DNA from: Desulfovibrio sp. Huiquan2017 | Lineage (GTDB): Bacteria; Desulfobacterota; Desulfovibrionia; Desulfovibrionales; Desulfovibrionaceae | DNA: 64,000 nucleotides | Reading direction: 5' to 3' | NCBI RefSeq assembly: GCF_017351175.1 | Contig: NZ_JAFMPN010000007.1 | Span: 62,001-126,000 of the forward strand | Shown here: positions 34,346 through 43,751 of the stretch, piece after piece | How the letters are laid out: each line of letters begins with the position of its first letter | How positions within the stretch are numbered: position 1 is the first letter of the stretch | The notes under the pieces: generated by a model | Told to the model about the DNA's origin: nothing | Databases searched by the model: none | The model's input: the letters and a program-made list of their open reading frames with translations, nothing else | Program-made: the position numbers and the translations under genes

Positions 34346-35788
34346 CTAGTCCTCTTCCTTGCTCAGTTTCTGGTACAGTTTGACTACGTTGGTCTGGGTC
34401 GTGGACTTGCCCCGCTCAGGCTGTCCCGCCGTGATGATGACGATGTCCCCTTCCACGAAGTCCGTGCATTGGCGGACAAAGACCTCGGCCCGCTCCTGGT
34501 GGTCATGAATGACGTCCAGCGGTATGGCCGGAATAACCCCCCAGGACAGGTTCGTGAAATGCCTGACCGTGCTGTCCGACGACAGGGCGTAGATGGATTG
34601 TTTGGGACGGCAGGAGGAGAGCAGCCGCGAGGTGGCTCCGGAAGTGGAATGACAGACGATGGCCCGGGCATTGGTCTTGCCCGCGAGCAAGGCCGCGGCG
34701 TAGGCCAGGAAAGTCGAGGGATGCTCCCGGGCGCTGCCCCGGTCCAGCTCGGCGTGACCGGGCTCGAACATGAAGGCCTCGATCTGGTAGGCGATCTTGC
34801 GCATGAACCGGACGGTCTCGCCGGGATAATTGCCGATGGCGGTTTCCTCGGAGAGCATGACGCAGTCCGCCCCGTCCAGGATGGCGTTGGCCACGTCCGT
34901 GGTCTCGGCCCGCGTGGCCATGGGCGAGTTGACCATGGACAGGAGCATCTGGGTGGCCACGATGACCGGCTTGCCCGCCTCGTTGCACGACTTGATGATC
35001 CGCTTCTGGGCCACGGGCAGTTCGGCCAGATCCAACTCCAGGCCGAGGTCGCCGCGCGCGACCATGATGCCGTCGGCCTCCTGGATGATCTCGTCCAGGC
35101 AGTCCAGGGCCGCGGTGCGTTCGAGCTTGGCCACGATGGGCAGCTGCCGACCATGCTGGGCCATCTCCCGGCGCAGGCTGCGGATGTCCTCGGGCTTCTG
35201 CACGAAACTCATGGCCACCACGTCCACGCCCAGCTCCATGCCGAAGGCCAGGTCTTTCTTGTCCTTGTCGGTCAGCGGAGCCAGCGGGGTCTTGGTGCCC
35301 GGGAAGGTGATGCCCTTGCGCGGCGGGCACATGCCCGAGTTTGTGGCCTTCAGGCGGATCAGGTGTTCGTCCTCGACGGCCACCACGTTGAAACGGATCA
35401 TGCCGTCGGACAGGGCCACGGGATCGCCGACCTTCAGCCCGTGGAACATTTCGGGGATGTCCAGACAGATGAACGGCTCTTTGATGCCCTCGACCTTGTC
35501 CGGAGTACCCAGCATGACCTCGGTTCCCTTGGTCACCTCAAAGGCCCCGAGCCCCACGTCGCAGGTGCGGATCTTGGGGCCGGACAGGTCCTGGAGCACG
35601 GTCAGGGTCAGACCGGTCTCCTCTTCCAGCTGTCGGATGACCTGGACCATCTGGGCGAAGAACTCCGTGCCGCCGTGAGAAAAATTGAGCCGGAAGATCT
35701 TGGCCCCGGACTCGACCAGTTCCTTGACCGCCTCATAGGACCCGGTGGCCGGGCCCAAGGTGGATATTATCTTTATATGCCTGTCCAT
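34346..35788 (-). CDS. pyk: Pyruvate kinase
   Basis: A 480-residue glycolytic enzyme (PEP + ADP to pyruvate + ATP). KIISTLGPATGS at the start, FRLNFSHG, QDLSGPKIR, the catalytic Lys in PIVAKLER, and GIMVARGDLGLEL form the active site. The C-terminal domain has CHSTSGATSRLLSS in the effector-binding region. The start at 35788 is set by GGGGAGG; an upstream in-frame extension has a low-complexity sequence and no site. It is the first gene of a two-gene operon with the HD-GYP protein. Confidence 0.95.
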   Translation of the reverse strand: MDRHIKIISTLGPATGSYEAVKELVESGAKIFRLNFSHGGTEFFAQMVQVIRQLEEETGLTLTVLQDLSGPKIRTCDVGLGAFEVTKGTEVMLGTPDKVEGIKEPFICLDIPEMFHGLKVGDPVALSDGMIRFNVVAVEDEHLIRLKATNSGMCPPRKGITFPGTKTPLAPLTDKDKKDLAFGMELGVDVVAMSFVQKPEDIRSLRREMAQHGRQLPIVAKLERTAALDCLDEIIQEADGIMVARGDLGLELDLAELPVAQKRIIKSCNEAGKPVIVATQMLLSMVNSPMATRAETTDVANAILDGADCVMLSEETAIGNYPGETVRFMRKIAYQIEAFMFEPGHAELDRGSAREHPSTFLAYAAALLAGKTNARAIVCHSTSGATSRLLSSCRPKQSIYALSSDSTVRHFTNLSWGVIPAIPLDVIHDHQERAEVFVRQCTDFVEGDIVIITAGQPERGKSTTQTNVVKLYQKLSKEED

Positions 35789-35997
35789 GACAGCCTCCCC
35801 GCCCCGGCCCGCCCCCCATGGGAGCGCCCCCGCCGAAGCTCTTCTTGTGTTTGAATTTACAGAACAATAGGCAATGGCCCTTATTCGGAATTGGTGCAAG
35901 TCTAGGCGCGGGACGCGAAAAAATCAATGAAACTCGGTGAATTTCGCCTGCCGCTTACCGCCGGGACGGTTGACTTTCCCTTGAATTTCGCGCAGAG

Positions 35998-36041
35998 GTG
36001 GGAAGAAGTGGAATTTAGTGTAGACATAGTGTAAAGATGTG
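35998..36041 (+). promoter_or_regulatory. MraZ-box-like repeats ahead of mraZ
   Basis: Five GTG units start at 35998, 36008, 36018, 36029 and 36039, a 10-11 base period, as GTGGGAAGAA, GTGGAATTTA, GTGTAGACATA, GTGTAAAGAT, GTGGAGCAAG. This matches the direct TGGG/GTGG repeats bound by MraZ at dcw promoters. A TTGACT (35970-35975) lies just upstream. Autoregulation of the cluster by MraZ is inferred. Confidence 0.65.
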
Positions 36042-36068
36042 GAGCAAGATGAGGCTCCGGGGGATTTG

Positions 36069-36515
36069 ATGAAGTTCAGAGGTCACGCACATAGAAGCCT
36101 GGACGACAAGGGTCGGCTTATTCTGCCGCCCGAGTTCCGGGACGCGATCCGTTCGGAGTTGCCGGACGGGGTCATTGTGCTGACCATCTTCGACAAGCAT
36201 GTCATCGGCATCACCCCCGAACAATGGGACAAGCTTGAACGCGAACTGGAGTCGATCAAATCGCCCAGCCGCGCGCTGCAGAACACCATACGGCTGCTGA
36301 ACCTGGGGTACACCGAAACCCCGGTGGGCAAGCAGGGGCGCATTGCCATTCCCGCGCACCTGCGCAAGTCCGGCAAGCTCGACAAGGATGTGGTGGTCAT
36401 CGGCGCGGGCAGGCGGTTGGAAATCTGGTCCGCCGAAGCTTTCGAAGACCTGCTCGACCAGGACTATGACGTGTCCATGGAGCTGGCCGAAAACAACGTC
36501 TCCCTGCCCTTCTAA
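36069..36515 (+). CDS. mraZ: Transcriptional regulator MraZ
   Basis: A 148-residue protein with two SpoVT/AbrB-like DNA-binding repeats: KFRGHAHRSLDDKGRLILP in the first and YTETPVGKQGRIAIPAHLR in the second. MraZ represses its own promoter and affects RsmH-dependent expression. Start at ATG 36069 behind CCGGGGGA. A GTG at 36039 lies in the operator repeats and is rejected. Its stop TAA abuts the rsmH ATG without a gap. Confidence 0.95.
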   Translation: MKFRGHAHRSLDDKGRLILPPEFRDAIRSELPDGVIVLTIFDKHVIGITPEQWDKLERELESIKSPSRALQNTIRLLNLGYTETPVGKQGRIAIPAHLRKSGKLDKDVVVIGAGRRLEIWSAEAFEDLLDQDYDVSMELAENNVSLPF

Positions 36516-37496
36516 ATGAAGCCGGGAGAAGTCAGCCCCGCCTCGCTCCACACCACGGTTCTTTTACATGAAGTGGTTCGGTGGCTCAGGCCACGCCCCG
36601 GCGGCCGCTACATGGACGGCACCCTGGGCATGGGCGGCCACAGCCTGGCGCTTCTCGAAGCGGCGGGCGAAGGGGCCGAGCTCGTGGGGCTCGACCGGGA
36701 CCGGGAGGCATTGGCGCTCGCAACCAGACGGCTTGAGCCGTTCGCGGACCGCGCGCACCTCTTCCACCTGCCCTTTTCCCGGTACGAGGAAGCCCTGGAC
36801 GAGATCGGCTGGGAGACGATCGACGGCGCGGTCCTGGACCTCGGCGTCTCCTCCCTGCAACTGGACGAAGCGGAAAGAGGATTCAGCTTCATCCACGACG
36901 GGCCCTTGGACATGCGCATGGACCCGGACGTCGGCCCTTCGGCCGAAGTGCTGGTCAATACGCTGAAACACGGAGAGTTGGCGCGGATCATCCGGGTGTA
37001 CGGGGAGGACCCCCTGGCCGGAAAGATCGCGTCGGCAATAGTGAGGGAACGGGAGAAGGAAACGATCACAAGGACGCTTCAACTGGCCGAGATAGTGCGG
37101 CTGGCCTACCCGCCGAAGATGCGGCACACGGCCCGCAACCATCCGGCGACCCGGACCTTCCAGGGACTGCGCATAGCGGTCAACAGGGAAACTGAGGAAC
37201 TTGAACATTACCTTGCAACGATAGTCGGACGCCTGAAACCAGGCGCGAGGCTGGCCATAATTTCGTTTCACTCCCTGGAGGACAGGGCCGTGAAGCACGC
37301 ATTTCGGGATGCCGCCAAAGGGTGCAAATGCCCCCCGCATCAACTCCACTGCACCTGCGGCGGCGTGCCCGAAATGAAAGTGCTGACCAAGAAACCGGTG
37401 GCCGCCTCGGACGCCGAGCGGGACGCCAACCCCCGGGCCAGGAGTGCCAAGCTCCGGGTGGCGGAACGGCTTGGACCCGACGGAGAAGAAGCATGA
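36516..37496 (+). CDS. rsmH: 16S rRNA m4C1402 methyltransferase RsmH
   Basis: A 326-residue protein (also MraW). HTTVLLHEVVRWL at the N-terminus, the SAM site DGTLGMGGHSLALLEAA, VLDLGVSSLQLDEAERGFSF, FQGLRIAVNRE and LAIISFHSLEDR are all family hallmarks. It methylates N4 of C1402 in 16S rRNA. The C-terminal CKCPPHQLHCTCGG contains four Cys, probably a small zinc site. The stop overlaps the ftsL start (ATGA). Confidence 0.96.
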   Translation: MKPGEVSPASLHTTVLLHEVVRWLRPRPGGRYMDGTLGMGGHSLALLEAAGEGAELVGLDRDREALALATRRLEPFADRAHLFHLPFSRYEEALDEIGWETIDGAVLDLGVSSLQLDEAERGFSFIHDGPLDMRMDPDVGPSAEVLVNTLKHGELARIIRVYGEDPLAGKIASAIVREREKETITRTLQLAEIVRLAYPPKMRHTARNHPATRTFQGLRIAVNRETEELEHYLATIVGRLKPGARLAIISFHSLEDRAVKHAFRDAAKGCKCPPHQLHCTCGGVPEMKVLTKKPVAASDAERDANPRARSAKLRVAERLGPDGEEA

Positions 37497-37774
37497 GCAA
37501 GACCGACAAGACGCTCCTCTGGATGGTGCTGAGCCTGCTGGGCATGGCGCTGTTCCTCGGTTTGGGAGCGGTCTGGTTGAATATCGAGCGCATGGACCTG
37601 GCATACGACCTGCGCAAGATGGAGCAGAGCCTGGGCCGGAAAGAGGATCTGGCCGCGAAACTGACGGTTGAGAGGAACAATCTGGTTTCGCCCTACAGAC
37701 TGAAAAAGCTTGCGGGCCAGCTCGGCCTGGGAGTGGCGGCGCCGGGCCAGATACGGCGCATAGCTTCGCAATAG
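37493..37774 (+). CDS. ftsL: Cell division protein FtsL-like
   Basis: A 93-residue bitopic membrane protein: short basic cytoplasmic end, one helix (about residues 8-30, LLWMVLSLLGMALFLGLGAV), then a coiled-coil periplasmic part (LRKMEQSLGRKEDLAAKL) and YRLKKLAGQLGL. Sequence identity in this family is low, so the call rests on topology and on the place between rsmH and ftsI, where FtsL is always found. FtsL forms the FtsQLB/FtsWI activator complex. Confidence 0.85.
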   Translation: MSKTDKTLLWMVLSLLGMALFLGLGAVWLNIERMDLAYDLRKMEQSLGRKEDLAAKLTVERNNLVSPYRLKKLAGQLGLGVAAPGQIRRIASQ

Positions 37775-37827
37775 CGACGCGCTTTACGCCATATAACGCG
37801 CCGCCATAGTGGGAAACAGGGAATACG

Positions 37828-39789
37828 ATGGCAAAGGACAACGCAAGGCGCACGGATCACAGCGGGATCAAGATGGGGTTCGTCATGGCCCTCTTCTCGA
37901 TCGCGCTCGGTGCTCTGTGGGTACGCACCGGCTGGGTACAGCTCCATGAGGGCGACGCCCTGGCCGATCAGGCCTCCAGGCAAAGCCTGGCCGCCGAATA
38001 CGAATACGGCGAGCGGGGACGCATCCTCGACCGCAACGGCGAAATGCTGGCCACCTCGGTAGAGGCCCAGTCCGTTTTCGCACGTCCTTTTGACATCGAA
38101 AACATCGACGTGGCCGCTGACGTCCTGTCCCGCGACCTCAAGCTGTCCCGCCGCGAGGTTTACCGCAGGCTCAAATCCCGCAAAAAATTTGTTTGGATAA
38201 AACGGCAGATCTCGGACCGCGAGGCCGCGGCCCTGAGCCGCGCCGATCTCAAGGGCGTCCGGCTGACCACCGAACACGCGCGCATCTACCCCAACGGACA
38301 CCTGGCCGGGCAACTGCTCGGCTTCACCGACATCGACGGCCGGGGCCGCGAGGGCATCGAGCGCGTCTACGACAAGATGCTTTCCCCGAGCAAGGCCGAA
38401 TTCGTGGTCCAGCGCGACGCCACTGGCCGCCTGCTCTACCTCGACGCCCACGGCCGGGAGATCGACGTCAACGGCGCGGACGTGCGTCTGACCATCGACA
38501 CCCATATCCAGCACGCCGCCGAGCAGGCCCTGGCCAATTCCATCGCCAAATACGAGGCCCGGGCGGGCATCGTCCTGGTGGTGGAAGCCAAGTCCGGCGA
38601 CATCCTGGCCATGGCCAGCGAACCGTTCTTCAACCCGAATACGGTGCGCTCGTCCAAGCCCTCCCAGCGCCGGCTGCGTCCCCTGACGGACATCTACGAG
38701 CCCGGCTCGACCATGAAACCGTTTTTGATCGCCGCCGCCTTGCAGGAAGGGACCATCACCCCGGACACCCTTATCGACTGCGAGAACGGCCGCTGGAAGG
38801 TCGCCCGCCGGGTCATCCGGGACACCCATCCCGCGAGATGGCTGCCCGCCCACAAGGTCCTGCGCTATTCCTCCAACATCGGCATGGCCAAGATCGGCAT
38901 GAACCTCGGCGCCGGGGTCTACCACGACTATTTGACCAAACTCGGATTCGGTGAGAAGACCCACCTCGGCCTGCCGGGCGAGTCCTCGGGTATCCTCCGT
39001 CCCGCCGGGACCTGGACTTCCGTGGACCTGGCCTGCATCAGCTTCGGCCAGTCCATCGGCGTGACCGCCGTGCAGTTGGCCCACGCCTTCCTCTGCCTGG
39101 CCAACCAGGGGTCCACCCGCGATCTGAATCTGATCCTGAGCCCCAAAAGCGAACGTAGGAACGCCTCCATCCAGGTCTTCACCCCCGAGACCGCGGCCAC
39201 GGTGCTCAAGATGATGGAAGAGGTCGTCCAGGAGGACGGCACCGGACGCAGCGCCCGCATCCAGGGCATCACCATGGCGGGCAAAACCGGCACGGCCCAG
39301 AAGGCATCCAAGGAAGGCGGTTACGGCGACCAATACCTGTCCTCCTTCGTGGCCCTGGTTCCGGCCCAGGACCCGGAACTGCTGGTTATCACCATGATCG
39401 ACGAACCGCAGAAGTCCAACTACGGCTCCATGGTCGCGGCCCCGGTCTGCCGCGAGGTGACCGTGCGCACCCTGGCCTACCACGGCCAGTTGTCCGAGAC
39501 CCTGCACGCGGACGCGGCGGATGGAATGGCCGAGGACGTCGCGTCCGACGGCCCCCTGACCGAGGCCGTGCCCGCGCCCCTGGCCCGGGCCGACGACGGC
39601 ACGGTCCCGAACGTGGCCGGGCTGCCCGTGCGCCGGGCGTTGGAGACCCTGGCGGGAATGGGGATCGTTCCCGTGCTCAAGGGGCAGGGGATGACGGTCA
39701 AGCGCCAGGAACCCGCCGCGGGGCGGCCCTGGCCCGGCAACCGCACCAAGGAGGGGACGGATGATGTTTTTGTTCTCTGGCTCTCATAG
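37828..39789 (+). CDS. ftsI: Septal transpeptidase FtsI (PBP3) with a C-terminal PASTA domain
   Basis: A 653-residue class B penicillin-binding protein. One N-terminal helix (about 17-36) anchors it. The pedestal domain follows (RGRILDRNGEMLATS). The transpeptidase has S294-T-M-K297, S348-S-N350 and K486-T-G488. Residues about 585-650 form one PASTA repeat (VPNVAGLPVRRALETL), which binds muropeptides or beta-lactams in other proteins. It cross-links septal peptidoglycan with FtsW. Its last 29 bases overlap murE. A PASTA tail is uncommon in proteobacterial FtsI. Confidence 0.94.
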   Translation: MAKDNARRTDHSGIKMGFVMALFSIALGALWVRTGWVQLHEGDALADQASRQSLAAEYEYGERGRILDRNGEMLATSVEAQSVFARPFDIENIDVAADVLSRDLKLSRREVYRRLKSRKKFVWIKRQISDREAAALSRADLKGVRLTTEHARIYPNGHLAGQLLGFTDIDGRGREGIERVYDKMLSPSKAEFVVQRDATGRLLYLDAHGREIDVNGADVRLTIDTHIQHAAEQALANSIAKYEARAGIVLVVEAKSGDILAMASEPFFNPNTVRSSKPSQRRLRPLTDIYEPGSTMKPFLIAAALQEGTITPDTLIDCENGRWKVARRVIRDTHPARWLPAHKVLRYSSNIGMAKIGMNLGAGVYHDYLTKLGFGEKTHLGLPGESSGILRPAGTWTSVDLACISFGQSIGVTAVQLAHAFLCLANQGSTRDLNLILSPKSERRNASIQVFTPETAATVLKMMEEVVQEDGTGRSARIQGITMAGKTGTAQKASKEGGYGDQYLSSFVALVPAQDPELLVITMIDEPQKSNYGSMVAAPVCREVTVRTLAYHGQLSETLHADAADGMAEDVASDGPLTEAVPAPLARADDGTVPNVAGLPVRRALETLAGMGIVPVLKGQGMTVKRQEPAAGRPWPGNRTKEGTDDVFVLWLS

Positions 39790-41287
39790 CGAAAAGGAAA
39801 AGGTACGGGGCATCATGGATTTCGAGACCCTGTTGGAAAAAGCGAAAAAGGGACTGGTCGTGCACACGGATTCGCGCAAGGTCCAGGACGGCGAATGCTT
39901 CGTGGCCATGCCCGGCACGGCCGTGCGCGGCATCGACTACATTCCGAACGCCCTGGAAAACGGCGCGCGCTACATCGTGGTCCAGGACGCGGCCCGCGAC
40001 CTGGTGGCCCCGGTGATCGAGAAAAAGGCCGTGGCCGTGTACGTGGACAACCCGGCCGTCGCCCTGGGCGAACTGGCCCGGGCCCATTTCCACGTCATGG
40101 ACCGCGACCTCAAACTGGTGGCCATCACCGGAACCAACGGCAAGACGACCACCTCCTACATCATCGAGCACCTGCTGGCCCAAAGCGGGCTCAAGGTGGG
40201 CGTGCTCGGCACGGTCAATTACCGCTGGCCCGGCTTCATGATGGACGCGCCCCTGACCACGCCGGACTGCTGGATGATCCACGAATTGCTCTTCAACATG
40301 AAGAAGGCGGACGTGGACGTTGCGGTCATGGAGGTCTCCTCCCACGCCCTGGACCAGTACCGCGTGGCCGGGCTGGACTTCGACGCCGCCGTGTTCACCA
40401 ACCTGACCCAGGACCACCTGGACTATCACGGCGACATGGAAACCTATTTCCGGGCCAAGGCCAAACTCTTCGCCGAGTATCCGCGCCTGAACAAGGCGGG
40501 CGTGATCAACTACGACGATCCCTATGGCCGAAGGCTGCTGGCCGAGTGCGAAGGCGGCGTCGGCTACGGCATCGGCGACGCCGAGGCCGTGCGCGGCGAG
40601 ATCGGCGACAAACCCCTGGTCCAGGGGCGCATCCTGTCCATGACCGGCCAGGGCATGGAGATCGAGACCTCCTGGAAGGGCAAGACCTGGGTGGTCCAAT
40701 CGCCCCTGGTGGGCTCGTTCAACGCCTTGAACCTGCTGGCCGCCCAGGCCGTCGGGCTGCAACTGGGCCTGGGCTGCAAAGACATGCGCACCCTGTCCAC
40801 CTTCCCCGGCGTGCCCGGACGGCTGGAACGGGTAATGAACGACCAAAACCTGGACATCTTCGTAGACTACGCCCACACCCCGGACGCCCTGGAAAACGTG
40901 CAGCGAACCCTGAAGGGACTGAATTTCAAGCGCCTGATCACCGTGTTTGGTTGCGGCGGCGACCGCGACCGGACCAAACGCCCGCTCATGGCCGCATCCG
41001 CGGCCCGCTACGCCGATGTGGCCGTGCTGACCTCGGACAACCCGCGCACCGAAGACCCGGTCGCGATCATGGACGACGCCCGCCCCGGACTGGCCGGGGC
41101 CAAGCGGATCATGGAGAACCCGGACCGGGCCGAGGCCATCAGGATGGCCGTGGCCGAGATGGAGCCGGGCGACGCCCTGCTCATCGCGGGAAAAGGGCAT
41201 GAAGACTATCAAATCATCGGCACCGCCAAGCGCCACTTCTCGGACCGGGAAGCCGCGCTCAAGGCCATCGAGGAAGTGTATTCGTGA
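39761..41287 (+). CDS. murE: UDP-MurNAc-tripeptide synthetase, meso-DAP adding
   Basis: A 508-residue Mur ligase that adds the third residue of the stem peptide. GTNGKTTTSY is the ATP loop, and the DNPR motif (SDNPRTEDP, near residue 426) is the marker of meso-diaminopimelate specificity over lysine. The start at 39761 is supported by AAGGAGGGG at a good distance; a later ATG at 39815 lacks one. It overlaps ftsI by 29 bases and its stop overlaps the murF GTG. Confidence 0.95.
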   Translation: MMFLFSGSHSEKEKVRGIMDFETLLEKAKKGLVVHTDSRKVQDGECFVAMPGTAVRGIDYIPNALENGARYIVVQDAARDLVAPVIEKKAVAVYVDNPAVALGELARAHFHVMDRDLKLVAITGTNGKTTTSYIIEHLLAQSGLKVGVLGTVNYRWPGFMMDAPLTTPDCWMIHELLFNMKKADVDVAVMEVSSHALDQYRVAGLDFDAAVFTNLTQDHLDYHGDMETYFRAKAKLFAEYPRLNKAGVINYDDPYGRRLLAECEGGVGYGIGDAEAVRGEIGDKPLVQGRILSMTGQGMEIETSWKGKTWVVQSPLVGSFNALNLLAAQAVGLQLGLGCKDMRTLSTFPGVPGRLERVMNDQNLDIFVDYAHTPDALENVQRTLKGLNFKRLITVFGCGGDRDRTKRPLMAASAARYADVAVLTSDNPRTEDPVAIMDDARPGLAGAKRIMENPDRAEAIRMAVAEMEPGDALLIAGKGHEDYQIIGTAKRHFSDREAALKAIEEVYS

Positions 41288-42672
41288 ACCTGACCCTGGC
41301 TGAAGTCGCACGCTGTCTCGGCACCCTGGCCGATGAAGGCTTCCAGGAGACCATGGTCTCCGAAGTGAAGACCGACTCCCGTACCGTGGAGCGCGGCGAC
41401 CTTTTCTTCTGCCTCACGGGCGAGAATTTCGACGGCCACGAGTTCGCGGCCCAGGCTGCCGCGGGCGGCGCCTGCGCCGTGGTGACCTCGCGTATGATCG
41501 GCGAGATCGACGCGCCGGTGATCATGGTCCGCGACACCAGGGCGGCCCTGGGCCGGCTGGCCGCCTGCTGGCGCGACATCTGCGGGGCGAAGCTCGCGGC
41601 CGTGACCGGCACGGCGGGCAAGACCACGGTCAAGGAGATGCTCTTCGCCGTGGCCTCGCAAAAATTTTCCACGGCCAAGAACTACCGCAACCTCAACAAC
41701 CAGATCGGGCTGCCCCTGTCCATGCTCAAGGCTTCGGCCGACCAAGAACTGTGGATAATGGAACTGGGCATCTCCCGACAGGGCGACATGGAAGAGCTGG
41801 CCCCGGTGGCCAGCCCGGACCTGGCCGTCATCACCAATGTGGGCCCAGGCCACCTGGAAGGCCTCGGCAACGAGGCGGGCGTGGCCCAGGCCAAGACCTC
41901 CCTGCTGCGCTATCTGCGCCAGGGCGGGCGGGCCGTGGTCTGCAAGGACTACCCCCTGCTCTGGAACGCGGCCCTGGAACTGGTGGACGCGCCGGTGGGC
42001 TTCTCGGGCCGGGCGGACGCCGACACCGATTTTTACGCCGTCTATCTCGGCTCCCTGGACAACGGCCGGGGACGCTTCCGGCTGAAAACGCCGGACGGCG
42101 ACGGCGAACTGACCGCTCCGTTTCGCGGGGCCCACTACGCCGAGAATCTGGCTTGCGTGGCCGCCGCGGCGCATTGTCTGGGACTGACCCGGGACGACGT
42201 CGTCAACGGCGTGCAGGACATGCGCGTCGATCCGCAACGGTTCTGCTGCAAAACCGGCGGCCGGATCACGGTGGTGGACGACACCTACAACGCCAACCCC
42301 CTGTCCATGGCAAACGCCATCCGCACCGCCAGGGAAATGGCCGGAGACGGCCCCCTGGTCCTGGTCCTCGGCGACATGCGCGAACTGGGCGGCGAGGCGA
42401 TCCGGTGCCACGAGGAACTGGGCGGGGTCATCCGCGAGGTCGCGCCCGCCATGGTCTTCTACAAGGGCGACCACTTCCTCGACGTGGAACGCGGCTTCGG
42501 CGCCTTCATGCGCACGGCCGGAAGCGCGGACGAATTCATCAAGGCGTGGCGGGAGCTGTGCATCTCCGAGGGCGTGGTCCTGGTCAAGGGCTCTCGCTCC
42601 CTCAGGATGGAACTGCACGCCAACGCCTTGTGCCGGGAATTGAACGCGGCAGCCCAAGGAGGCGGTAAGTGA
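41284..42672 (+). CDS. murF: UDP-MurNAc-pentapeptide ligase
   Basis: A 462-residue Mur ligase that adds D-Ala-D-Ala to the tripeptide. It starts with GTG inside the murE stop. Signatures are [19 protein letters not shown] (N-terminal domain), [12 protein letters not shown] (ATP loop), [13 protein letters not shown] and [12 protein letters not shown]. No ddl gene for its D-Ala-D-Ala substrate is in this cluster. The stop overlaps the mraY start. Confidence 0.96.
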   Translation: MNLTLAEVARCLGTLADEGFQETMVSEVKTDSRTVERGDLFFCLTGENFDGHEFAAQAAAGGACAVVTSRMIGEIDAPVIMVRDTRAALGRLAACWRDICGAKLAAVTGTAGKTTVKEMLFAVASQKFSTAKNYRNLNNQIGLPLSMLKASADQELWIMELGISRQGDMEELAPVASPDLAVITNVGPGHLEGLGNEAGVAQAKTSLLRYLRQGGRAVVCKDYPLLWNAALELVDAPVGFSGRADADTDFYAVYLGSLDNGRGRFRLKTPDGDGELTAPFRGAHYAENLACVAAAAHCLGLTRDDVVNGVQDMRVDPQRFCCKTGGRITVVDDTYNANPLSMANAIRTAREMAGDGPLVLVLGDMRELGGEAIRCHEELGGVIREVAPAMVFYKGDHFLDVERGFGAFMRTAGSADEFIKAWRELCISEGVVLVKGSRSLRMELHANALCRELNAAAQGGGK

Positions 42673-43745
42673 TCTATAACCTGCTCGTTCCGTTCAGCAC
42701 GGATGTGGGCGTGCTCAACGTCTTCCGGTACATTACCTTCCGTTCGGTCTGGGCGCTGTTGACCGCGCTGATCATCTCCATCCTGTTCGGCCCGGCCATG
42801 ATCCGCTGGCTGACCAGGATCAAGTGCGGCCAGTACATCCGCGAGGACGGCCCCAAGCACCAAGCCAAACAGGGCACGCCGACCATGGGCGGGATCATGA
42901 TCCTCCTCTCCGTGGCCGTGTCCACCTTGCTCTGGGCCGACCTGACCAACGTCTATGTCTGGTTGACCCTGCTGGCCTTCGCCGGGTTCAGCGCCATCGG
43001 TTTCACGGACGACTACATCAAGGTGGTCAAGCGGCGGAACAAGGGCTTGTCGGCCAAGGCCAAGTTCATCCTGCAATGCCTGGTGGCGGCCGCGGCCATC
43101 GCCCTGCTCATCAACGAACCGGCCTACTCCACCCGGCTGTCCGTGCCGTTCTTCAAGAATTTCAACCCGGACCTCGGCTGGTTCTACCTGCCCTTCGCCA
43201 TGATCGTCATGGTGGGGACCAGCAACGCGGTCAACCTGACCGACGGGCTGGACGGGCTGGCCATCGGGCCCATGGTCGTGGCCATGGCCTGCTTCGCCAT
43301 TTTCATCTACGTGTCCGGGCACGCGACCATGGCCGAGTACCTCCAGGTGCAGAACATACAGGGCATCGGCGAGGTCACGGTCTTCTGCGGGGCCATGGTC
43401 GGCGCGGGCCTGGGCTTCTTGTGGTTCAACGCCCATCCGGCCCAGGTCTTCATGGGTGACGTGGGCTCGCTCGGCCTGGGGGGGGCGCTCGGCTTCGTGG
43501 CCGTGCTGGCCAAGCAGGAATTGCTCCTGGCCATAGTGGGCGGCGTGTTCGTCTTCGAGACCCTGTCGGTCATTTTGCAGGTGGGCTACTTCAAGCTCAC
43601 CGGGGGCAAACGCATCTTCAAGATGGCCCCCCTGCACCACCATTTCGAACTCAAGGGCATCCCGGAATCCAAGATCATCGTCCGGTTCTGGATCTTGTCC
43701 ATACTCATGGCCCTGATGGCCCTGTCCACGTTGAAACTGAGGTAG
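42669..43745 (+). CDS. mraY: Phospho-MurNAc-pentapeptide transferase
   Basis: A 358-residue enzyme with ten predicted helices. It transfers phospho-MurNAc-pentapeptide to undecaprenyl phosphate, forming lipid I. The catalytic region is clear: [21 protein letters not shown] (Asp pair), [17 protein letters not shown] and the [11 protein letters not shown] loop. Starts with GTG overlapping murF. AAGGAGGCG lies just upstream. Confidence 0.97.
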   Translation: MIYNLLVPFSTDVGVLNVFRYITFRSVWALLTALIISILFGPAMIRWLTRIKCGQYIREDGPKHQAKQGTPTMGGIMILLSVAVSTLLWADLTNVYVWLTLLAFAGFSAIGFTDDYIKVVKRRNKGLSAKAKFILQCLVAAAAIALLINEPAYSTRLSVPFFKNFNPDLGWFYLPFAMIVMVGTSNAVNLTDGLDGLAIGPMVVAMACFAIFIYVSGHATMAEYLQVQNIQGIGEVTVFCGAMVGAGLGFLWFNAHPAQVFMGDVGSLGLGGALGFVAVLAKQELLLAIVGGVFVFETLSVILQVGYFKLTGGKRIFKMAPLHHHFELKGIPESKIIVRFWILSILMALMALSTLKLR

Positions 43746-43751
43746 AGCACC

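Noticed and set aside
36039-36068. GTG 36039 as the mraZ start
   Set aside because: It is the fifth GTG unit of the operator, and the ten added residues are not part of MraZ.
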